In this document: in pieces, positions 6,610 to 11,671 of the stretch
Numbering within the stretch: the stretch's first letter is position 1
Layout of the letters: each line of letters opens with the position of its first letter
NCBI GenBank assembly: GCA_007121115.1
Contig: SKMI01000017.1
Coordinates: 1-11,671, forward strand
Direction of reading: 5' to 3'
Length of the DNA stretch: 11,671 bases
DNA from: Paracoccaceae bacterium
GTDB lineage: Bacteria > Pseudomonadota > Alphaproteobacteria > Rhodobacterales > Rhodobacteraceae
Program-made: the position numbers and the translations under genes
The notes under the pieces: generated by a model
What the model was told of the DNA's origin: nothing
The model's database searches: none
The model's input: only the letters and a program-made list of their open reading frames with translations

Positions 6610-7201
6610 ATCGTAAGCGGACGGATGAGCTGCGCGTGACCGGTTGACCCGGCTGATACGCGTTTGCCGCCGTGCATTCGTCCTGTGATGCGATCACCCC
6701 GTCTCGCACACCGCCTGTCGGCCGATGGTCGGAGCAGGCCCCCACGTCTGACAGCCCGGATCACACCTTATGCACCTTATCAAGCCGCGCGACGCAGGCG
6801 AATCCCCGCCGCGCCGCGACCCGGCGCTGCCGGATCGCGCGCTCAGGGTATTGCGCCCGACACCTGGTCGGGGCGGGTCCACCGCAAGACCGCTGCCGCC
6901 GGAGCCCACCACCAGCGTCCGAGGGAAAGACGCGGTGGCGATCAGCCGGGACATCACTCCGGGGGCCGCATGTGGCGAGCCCGTGTCCTGCTCCGCCACG
7001 CCGCTTTACGCCGCCTTGGAGCCAACACTGTGCTTCGCAGCCAATTCTGGCAGGATTCGGGCACACCCGTGACGCGGGTGTGGCGACGGCGCCCCAAGCT
7101 GTCGCTCGGGTCCGGGCCTTGGCGCCCCGCGCGCCGGCCGCGTGGTGATACGCACCGCTCAGGTCCTTCAGGCCTTCTTGGCGCCGCGTGCGTGGGCCGC
7201 G
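6610..7201. other. 592-bp region without a convincing gene
   Basis: No open frame here has a recognisable protein, a good ribosome site and coding-like composition together. What can be seen is a perfect 5-3-5 palindrome GTGAT-GCG-ATCAC (6685-6697), a tandem 9-base repeat CACCTTATG/CACCTTATC (6764-6781), and an 8-bp hairpin CACACCCG/CGGGTGTG (7062-7069 and 7075-7082). Short A/T-richer patches occur around 6755-6790 and 7015-7060. It separates hspQ from the end of the minus-strand GHKL gene, so both neighbouring transcripts run into it. It may hold a small RNA, terminators or a decayed gene; nothing decides between these. Confidence 0.5.
7062..7082. repeat. 8-bp stem-loop downstream of the GHKL gene
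   Basis: CACACCCG (7062-7069) pairs exactly with CGGGTGTG (7075-7082) around a 5-base loop. It lies 120 bases beyond the stop of the minus-strand anti-sigma-type gene. There is no T-run on either side, so it is at best a factor-assisted terminator or a transcript-end stabiliser. Confidence 0.4.
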
Positions 7202-7717
7202 TCAGGCCCGCCCGGCGCGGCCGCCGACACGATCGATGGGGATGGCCAGTCGCAACCGGTTGCGCCCCCGGGCGCTGCGATACTCCAGCCGGGTGCTCAG
7301 GCTGCGAATGATATACCATCCGAACCCCCCTTCGGGCAGGTTCCAGGGCGGCTCGGGCATTGTCTCCGGCGGCGTGCCCTCGGGCAGCGCGGCGCCGCTG
7401 TCGCGCACCGTGCAATGCGCGGCTTCGGGGTCCAGCAGGACTGTCAGCGCCACCGGGCCGACAGCGCCGGGATAGGCGTGTTCGGTGACGTTGTTGCAGA
7501 CCTCGGCCAGGACCAGTTCGACTGTACCGGCGGTTTCCGGGTCGATCCCTTTCTGCGCCAGGAAGTCCCGCAGCGCGAGCATGGTTTGGCGGGTTTCAAG
7601 GTCGCCGCTGGTGAAGCTTCGCCTGAAGCGCGCCGGGCGTGCCCGCGCGGCAGGGCGTACCGAATCGCACGGCATCGCCGAGGCAGGCACCTGTCTGGCT
7701 GGGCGGGTCGGTATCAT
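7202..7717 (-). CDS. GHKL ATP-binding anti-sigma factor-type kinase (RsbW/RbaW-like)
   Basis: A 171-residue protein with a single HATPase_c_2 domain of the RsbW/SpoIIAB class. The N-box is E-L-V-L-A-E72-V-C-N75-N76-V-T-E-H80, the G1 box is V-R-D106-S-G108, and the G2 box is P-E-G-G-F-G-W-Y (128-135). The domain starts near residue 31 (RFRRSFTSGDLETRQ); the first 30 residues are Arg/Ala/Pro-rich and without known motif. In the family such a kinase phosphorylates its STAS partner and, when free, sequesters a sigma factor or another target. ATG 7717 is supported by AAGGGG eight bases upstream; a second in-frame ATG at 7675 is possible. It follows the STAS gene after 12 bases, so the two form one unit in antagonist-kinase order. 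No sigma factor or PP2C phosphatase is nearby. Confidence 0.85.
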   Translation of the reverse strand: MIPTRPARQVPASAMPCDSVRPAARARPARFRRSFTSGDLETRQTMLALRDFLAQKGIDPETAGTVELVLAEVCNNVTEHAYPGAVGPVALTVLLDPEAAHCTVRDSGAALPEGTPPETMPEPPWNLPEGGFGWYIIRSLSTRLEYRSARGRNRLRLAIPIDRVGGRAGRA

Positions 7718-7729
7718 TGCAAATCCCCT

Positions 7730-8149
7730 TCAGGCCGAGGCGCGCGTGGACCCGGTATCGCCGGACCCCGACCCTCCCTGCGTGCCGCCCCCGCTGCCGG
7801 TGCTGCCGCGTCCGCCATTGCCCAGCGCTGCGACCGGCGGCACGCGCTCATGCAGGGCGAAGACGCTGTCCATCCGGGTCAGCCGGAACACCTTGGCCAC
7901 ATTGGCGGTCAGCCCGCACAGCTCCAGCGGGCGGCCCGGCCCCAGCAGCTTCATCGCCGCCACCACCGACCCCAGCCCGCTGCTGTCCAGAAAATCCACC
8001 TGCGACATGTCCAGCAGCACGGGCGTGCCCGGCTGATCCGCGGCCTCGCGCATCGCGTCCTTGAAGCCCAGCGCCACCGCGGCATCGAGGCGGTGTTCCT
8101 CGATCCGGATCAGCAGCGCGGGTCCATGCGGCTTGATCGAGAGTTTCAT
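7730..8149 (-). CDS. STAS-domain anti-sigma factor antagonist (RsbV/RbaV-like)
   Basis: A 139-residue protein. Residues 1-105 form a STAS domain: MKLSIKPHGPALLIRIEEHRL, then the core strand PVLLDMSQ and the phosphorylation loop V-D-F-L-D55-S56-S57-G-L-G, then LELCGLTANVAKVFRLTRMD. S56 is the Ser aligned with the RsbV phosphosite, with S57 next to it. In partner switching the unphosphorylated form binds the GHKL kinase and frees its target. Residues from about 108 on are almost only Gly, Ser, Thr, Asn and Asp (a roughly 30-residue disordered tail), which normal RsbV/SpoIIAA proteins of about 110 residues lack. The start at 8149 has AGGGGAT upstream and matches the family N-terminus; an in-frame ATG 21 bases earlier is less likely. 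It lies first in the unit, divergent from the thiolase gene. Confidence 0.87.
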   Translation of the reverse strand: MKLSIKPHGPALLIRIEEHRLDAAVALGFKDAMREAADQPGTPVLLDMSQVDFLDSSGLGSVVAAMKLLGPGRPLELCGLTANVAKVFRLTRMDSVFALHERVPPVAALGNGGRGSTGSGGGTQGGSGSGDTGSTRASA

Positions 8150-8245
8150 GCGATCCCCTGTCATCAACACTGTGAACCGATGCTAGACGCGAAGGGTTAC
8201 CAAGCGGTATGCAGACCCGGAAAATGCGACGAGGGGAGAGCGATC

Positions 8246-9424
8246 ATGCAGGACGTCACCATCATCGGCGCCGCGCGCACCGCCATGGGCGGGTTGCAGG
8301 GCGTCTTTGCCGGAGTTCCGGCGGCAGACCTGGGCGGTGCGGCCATACGGGCGGCCATGGCAGGCGCGGGGGTCGAAGGCGTGCAGGTCGAGGAGGTGCT
8401 GATGGGCTGCGTGCTGCCAGCGGGGCAGGGCCAGGCGCCCGCGCGGCAGGCGGGGTTCGCCGCGGGGCTGGATGACACCGTGCCCGCCACCACGCTGAAC
8501 AAGATGTGCGGCTCGGGCATGAAGGCGGCGATGCTGGCCCATGACCGGATCGCGCTGGGCGCAGCCGAGGTCATGGTCGCGGGCGGCATGGAAAGCATGT
8601 CCGAGGCGCCGTATCTGCTGCCGAAGATGCGCGCGGGCGCCCGGCTGGGCCACGGGCAGGTGATCGATCACATGTTCCTGGACGGGCTGGAAGATGCCTA
8701 TGACAAGGGCCGCCTGATGGGCACCTTCGCCGAGGACTGCGCCACCCGCTTCCAGTTCACCCGCGAGGCGCAGGACGACTATGCGCTGGGCTCGCTCTCG
8801 AACGCGCTGGCGGCGCAGCAATCGGGCGGCTTTGACGCCGAGATCACGCCGGTGACCCTGCAGACCCGCAAGGGCGAGGTGACGGTCAGCGCTGACGAGC
8901 AGCCCGGCAACGCGCGCCCCGAGAAGATCCCGCATCTGAAACCGGCGTTCCGCAAGGACGGGACGGTGACGGCGGCGAACGCCAGTTCGATCTCGGACGG
9001 GGCGGCGGCGCTGGTGCTGGCCTCGCGCGCCGCGGCCGAGGCGGCAGGCGCGCCGGTCCGCGCGGTGATCCGCGGCCACGCCAGCCACGCACAGGAACCC
9101 GGCTGGTTCACCACCGCGCCGGTGCCTGCGGCGCGGAAACTTCTGGACCGGCTGGGCTGGAGCGTGGACAGCGTGGACCTTTGGGAGGTCAACGAGGCCT
9201 TTGCCGTCGTCCCCATGGCCTTCATGACCGAAATGGGCATCCCGCGTGCGCGGATGAACGTGAACGGCGGGGCCTGCGCGCTGGGCCATCCCATCGGCGC
9301 CTCGGGCGCGCGGATCATGGTGACGCTGCTGCACGCACTGGAGGCGCGCGGGCTCACGCGCGGCGTGGCGGCGATCTGCATCGGCGGGGGCGAGGGCACG
9401 GCGATCGCCATCGAGCGGGTCTGA
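8246..9424 (+). CDS. Acetyl-CoA C-acyltransferase, second thiolase
   Basis: A 392-residue thiolase with the full active site: C88 in L-N-K-M-C-G-S-G-M-K, H348 in G-H-P-I-G-A-S-G and C378 in I-C-I-G-G-G-E-G. The sequence is of a different branch from the PhaA in this window: L-N-K-M-C-G-S-G-M-K-A, G-G-M-E-S-M-S and the DGLEDAYDKGRLMGTFAED segment resemble the ACAT1-type acetoacetyl-CoA thiolases. It may act in acetoacetate, ketone-body or branched-chain amino acid breakdown, or accept longer 3-ketoacyl-CoA; substrate is not decided by sequence. The start at 8246 has GAGGGGAG eight bases upstream. No beta-oxidation or CoA-transferase gene is next to it, and it is divergent from the STAS gene across 96 bases. 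Confidence 0.92.
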   Translation: MQDVTIIGAARTAMGGLQGVFAGVPAADLGGAAIRAAMAGAGVEGVQVEEVLMGCVLPAGQGQAPARQAGFAAGLDDTVPATTLNKMCGSGMKAAMLAHDRIALGAAEVMVAGGMESMSEAPYLLPKMRAGARLGHGQVIDHMFLDGLEDAYDKGRLMGTFAEDCATRFQFTREAQDDYALGSLSNALAAQQSGGFDAEITPVTLQTRKGEVTVSADEQPGNARPEKIPHLKPAFRKDGTVTAANASSISDGAAALVLASRAAAEAAGAPVRAVIRGHASHAQEPGWFTTAPVPAARKLLDRLGWSVDSVDLWEVNEAFAVVPMAFMTEMGIPRARMNVNGGACALGHPIGASGARIMVTLLHALEARGLTRGVAAICIGGGEGTAIAIERV

Positions 9425-9458
9425 CGCGCCCGCCCGGCGCACCACTGCGGTCTTGGGG

Positions 9459-9513
9459 CGGTCAACTCCTCTGACCGACACGGGGCGCTGCCCGGCCATG
9501 CGCACGGGCCGGG
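9459..9513 (+). other. Two tandem stem-loops downstream of the thiolase
   Basis: First hairpin: CGGTCA (9459-9464) with TGACCG (9472-9477). Second hairpin: CCCGGCC (9491-9497) with GGCCGGG (9507-9513), loop of nine. Both are exact. Neither is followed by a T-run, so they may be a Rho-assisted end or 3' stabilisers of the thiolase mRNA. Confidence 0.4.
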
Positions 9514-9570
9514 TGCAGATCGTGGTGGCAATCCATGCGCCGCGCGCCATGTCCTCGGGCAGCGTGAGGC

Positions 9571-9575
9571 GGAGG
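9571..9575 (+). promoter_or_regulatory. Ribosome binding site deciding the kinase start
   Basis: GGAGG at 9571-9575 lies four bases before ATG 9580 and seven before ATG 9583. The second, adjacent ATG has the better spacing, so initiation may be at 9583, one residue shorter. Confidence 0.6.
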
Positions 9576-9579
9576 CAGA

Positions 9580-10902
9580 ATGATGCGGCAGGATCGACCT
9601 ACGCCAAGCTATCCCGTCCCCGGCGGGCGCGCAGGGCGGATGATGCGGCTCGGTGGCATGACCGGGGGGATCGTCGGCGGGGTGCTGGCCAATGGCGCGG
9701 CGCAACTGGCGCGTGGGGAGCGGCCCCGGCTCGATCGGGCGCTGCTGACGCCTGCCACCGCGCAGCGGATTGCGCGCGATCTGGGCCGGATGCGTGGCGC
9801 GGCGATGAAGCTTGGGCAGATGCTGTCCATGGACACCGGGCTGGTGTTGCCGCCCGAGATGACCGAAATCCTGGCCGCCCTGCGCGCCGAAGCGCCGCAC
9901 ATGCCGCCGCAGCAATTGCGTGCGGTACTGGATGCGGCCTGGGGGTCGGGCTGGTATGGACGGTTTGCACGCTTCGATTTGCGCCCCTTTGCCGCCGCTT
10001 CCATCGGCCAGATTCACCGTGCCCGAACCCGGGACGGGCAGGAGCTGGCGATCAAGGTGCAGTATCCCGGCGTGCGCGCCAGCATCGACAGCGATATCGA
10101 CAATGTGGCTGCACTGCTGCGGATGCTCGGCGTGCTGGGCCGCGACCTGGACGTGGGCCCGCTGCTGGCCGAGGCCAAGGCGCAGCTGCACGCCGAGGCC
10201 GATTACATGGCCGAGGCCGCGCATCTGGCGCGTTTCGGCGCGCTGCTGGCAGACGACCCGCGCTTTGCCCTGCCGCGTCTGCACGAAGACCTGACCACGC
10301 CGCAGGTGCTGGCCATGGAGTTGCTAGAAAGCGACCCGCTGGAGGCGGTGGCCATTGCCCCGCAGCCGGTGCGCGACCGGGTGGCGGAAGCGCTGATCGA
10401 GCTGGTGCTGGCCGAGTTGTTCGCGTTGCGCTGGATGCAGACCGACCCGAACCCGGCGAATTTCCGGTTCGATCCAGCCTCGGGCCGCGTGGTGTTGCTG
10501 GATTTCGGCGCGGTGCTGGAGATCGACGCGGGCCTGGCGGATGATTTCCGGGCACTGATGCGCGCGGGGCTGTCCGGCGAGCGTGCCGCGATGGCCGAGG
10601 CCATGGCGCGGATCGGCTACTTCGGCGCCGACACCGCGTCCCGGCACCGCGAGATGATCCTGACCATGTTCGACAAGGCCATGGCCCCGCTGCGCCAGCG
10701 CACGCCCTTCGATTTCGGTCAAACGCAGCTGCTGGAAGATCTGCGCGACATGGGGCTGGCCATGGGGAGCGAGCGCGACCTGACCCACATCCCGCCGCCC
10801 GCGACCCTGTTCCTGCACCGCAAGATCGGCGGTATCTACCTGATCGCCACGCGGTTGCGCGCCCGCGTCGCGCTGCGCCCGCTGCTGGAGAAATACGGAT
10901 AG
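9580..10902 (+). CDS. ABC1/COQ8/UbiB-family atypical kinase
   Basis: A 440-residue protein of the AarF/ABC1/COQ8 family with the signatures in order: K77-L-G-Q80 (KxGQ) in the N-terminal extension, the Ala-rich loop AAASIGQIHRA (138-148) that replaces the Gly-rich loop, the ATP lysine K159 in L-A-I-K-V-Q-Y-P-G, E206-A-D208 (ExD), the catalytic loop Q-T-D289-P-N-P-A-N294, and D308-F-G. Members support ubiquinone synthesis or other lipid and quinone homeostasis, acting as ATPase-type kinases at membranes. The first catalytic-loop residue is Gln where many UbiB proteins have His. A small Gly/Ala hydrophobic stretch (GGMTGGIVGGVLANGA, 25-40) precedes KxGQ. No ubi gene is adjacent and no C-terminal UbiB-type membrane helices are seen, so it is probably not the main ubiB. 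The product is soluble or peripheral by this reading. Confidence 0.9.
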   Translation: MMRQDRPTPSYPVPGGRAGRMMRLGGMTGGIVGGVLANGAAQLARGERPRLDRALLTPATAQRIARDLGRMRGAAMKLGQMLSMDTGLVLPPEMTEILAALRAEAPHMPPQQLRAVLDAAWGSGWYGRFARFDLRPFAAASIGQIHRARTRDGQELAIKVQYPGVRASIDSDIDNVAALLRMLGVLGRDLDVGPLLAEAKAQLHAEADYMAEAAHLARFGALLADDPRFALPRLHEDLTTPQVLAMELLESDPLEAVAIAPQPVRDRVAEALIELVLAELFALRWMQTDPNPANFRFDPASGRVVLLDFGAVLEIDAGLADDFRALMRAGLSGERAAMAEAMARIGYFGADTASRHREMILTMFDKAMAPLRQRTPFDFGQTQLLEDLRDMGLAMGSERDLTHIPPPATLFLHRKIGGIYLIATRLRARVALRPLLEKYG

Positions 10903-10939
10903 GGGTGCGTTGACGGGCCCGGCCTGCTGTCGGGCGGCT

Positions 10940-10958
10940 GTGGGGGCTACGCTCCCAC
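10940..10958 (+). other. GC-rich stem-loop after the ABC1-family gene
   Basis: GTGGGGGC (10940-10947) pairs with GCTCCCAC (10951-10958) around a 3-base loop, with one G-T pair. It lies 37 bases after the stop. No T-run follows, so terminator function is uncertain. Confidence 0.35.
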
Positions 10959-11001
10959 GGGGCTCCGGGCGCCGGCTTGGCCCCTGTTCCCTCGCTGATG
11001 C

Positions 11002-11031
11002 TTGCCTCGGGCGGGGCAGGGCGCCTATACG
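11002..11031 (+). promoter_or_regulatory. Candidate sigma-70 promoter of the aminotransferase
   Basis: TTGCCT (11002-11007), an 18-base spacer, and TATACG (11026-11031). Transcription would start near 11038, about 26 bases before the ATG at 11064. The -10 matches the first four positions of TATAAT. Confidence 0.45.
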
Positions 11032-11063
11032 CTGGGCAACGCATCCTGTCCGGAAGGTAAGCC

Positions 11064-11671
11064 ATGTCCCTGCCAGCCCCGTTGAACCCCGCGCTGGCAG
11101 CCGGTTTCGCACCGCCGGTGATGGAGGCGCGGCGCTGGCTCGAGGGCGTGACGTTTCCACCTGAACGGCCGCTCCTGAACCTCAGCCAGGCCGCGCCGGT
11201 GGCGCCGCCGCCGGCACCATTACGCGCCGCCATGGCGGCGGCGCTGGAGGTGCCGGACACGCACCTTTACGGCCCCGTCCTGGGGCTGCCGGAGTTGCGC
11301 GCGGCGCTGGCGGCGCGGACGGCGGCGATCTATGGCGGGGCGGTGGAGGAGGCGCAGGTGGCCATCACCGCCGGGTGCAATCAGGCGTTCTGCGCCGCCA
11401 TGGCAACATTGGCGGGGCCGGGGGATGCGGTGATCCTGCCGGTGCCGTGGTATTTCAACCACAAGATGTGGCTGGACATGAGCGGGATCGAGGCGGTGCC
11501 GCTGCCCTGCGGGGCGGGGATGCTGCCGGACCCGGAGGCGGCGGCGGCGCTGATCGGCCCGCGCACCCGCGCCATCGTGCTGGTCAGCCCCAACAACCCG
11601 GCCGGGGTGGAATATCCGCCCGCATTGCTGGCCGCGTTCCGCGATCTGGCCCGCGCGCGCGGCATCGCGCT
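11064..11671 (+). CDS. PLP-dependent class I/II aminotransferase, N-terminal part
   Basis: The first 202 codons of a fold-type I aminotransferase, cut by the right edge. Visible family marks: LLNLSQAAPVAPPP (substrate-arm region, 37-50), Y69 in T-H-L-Y-G-P, the cofactor-phosphate segment ITAGCNQAFCAAM (101-113), the aromatic that stacks on PLP in L-P-V-P-W-Y130, and the S-P-N-N178-P-A-G motif, where N178 corresponds to the Asn contacting the PLP ring oxygen. The Schiff-base lysine lies beyond the window. The family transfers amino groups between amino acids and 2-oxo acids; the substrate cannot be assigned. GGAAGG is six bases before the ATG, and a candidate promoter is just upstream, so it is probably its own transcription unit. 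Confidence 0.86.
   Translation, partial: MSLPAPLNPALAAGFAPPVMEARRWLEGVTFPPERPLLNLSQAAPVAPPPAPLRAAMAAALEVPDTHLYGPVLGLPELRAALAARTAAIYGGAVEEAQVAITAGCNQAFCAAMATLAGPGDAVILPVPWYFNHKMWLDMSGIEAVPLPCGAGMLPDPEAAAALIGPRTRAIVLVSPNNPAGVEYPPALLAAFRDLARARGIA

Noticed and set aside
6694..6999. Possible 101-codon minus-strand gene between hspQ and the GHKL gene
   Set aside because: The first half has coding-like third positions, but there is no good ribosome site, no recognisable domain, and the second half reads like noncoding sequence. Left open as unexplained.
6770..7072. Possible 100-codon plus-strand gene starting in the tandem repeat
   Set aside because: No Shine-Dalgarno sequence, Pro/Arg-rich translation, no family resemblance.
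7142..8245. Long plus-strand extension of the second thiolase
   Set aside because: It is the antisense of the GHKL and STAS genes; the thiolase family N-terminus and a GAGGGGAG site place the start at 8246.
8183..9550. 455-codon minus-strand open frame over the second thiolase
   Set aside because: Antisense shadow; the thiolase on the other strand has all catalytic residues and a good ribosome site.
1..11671. Mobile elements, CRISPR arrays, tRNA or rRNA genes
   Set aside because: I looked for spaced repeats, transposase or integrase motifs, cloverleaf sequences and att-like duplications and saw none.

Overview
The window is a GC-rich chromosomal segment of an alphaproteobacterium, most likely Rhodobacterales (Rhodobacter/Paracoccus/Roseobacter relatives). 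I infer this from the strong G/C preference at third codon positions, the bacterial-type N-end-rule leucyltransferase next to an RDD protein, the phaAB pair, a YdcH-like small protein, a HspQ homologue, and an RsbV/RsbW-like pair resembling RbaV-RbaW of Rhodobacter capsulatus. No tRNA, rRNA, insertion sequence, phage gene, CRISPR array or integration junction is visible. It looks like ordinary core or near-core chromosome.

Layout, left to right. Positions 1-3510 are all on the plus strand: the 3' end of a hotdog-fold thioesterase overlapping a DinF-like MATE exporter, then a YbaK-type aminoacyl-tRNA deacylase overlapping an RDD membrane protein, then the leucyltransferase bpt behind its own candidate promoter. 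A 55-residue YdcH/DUF465 protein (3701-3868) follows. It is closed by a strong hairpin at 3944-3967 that can serve as terminator for both converging transcripts. Positions 4017-6014 hold phaB and phaA on the minus strand, transcribed phaA then phaB, with a perfect 23-bp palindrome between them. hspQ (6283-6609) is divergent from phaA.

A stretch of about 590 bp (6610-7201) has no convincing gene. Then come, on the minus strand, a GHKL anti-sigma-type kinase and, upstream of it, a STAS anti-sigma antagonist with an unusual Gly/Ser-rich tail. Divergent from these is a second thiolase of a different clade (8246-9424), followed by an ABC1/COQ8-type atypical kinase (9580-10902) and the first 202 codons of a PLP-dependent aminotransferase that runs off the right edge.

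Functional themes. PhaA and PhaB make (R)-3-hydroxybutyryl-CoA from acetyl-CoA for PHB storage; the synthase, phasin and regulator are not in the window. Bpt and HspQ both feed regulated proteolysis (ClpS/ClpAP and Lon respectively). YbaK is a translation quality-control enzyme. The STAS/GHKL pair is a partner-switching module without its phosphatase or sigma factor in view. I see no clearly new system. The best leads are the partner-switching pair with its odd tail, the phaA-phaB palindrome and associated TGC-rich repeats, and the unexplained 590-bp gap.
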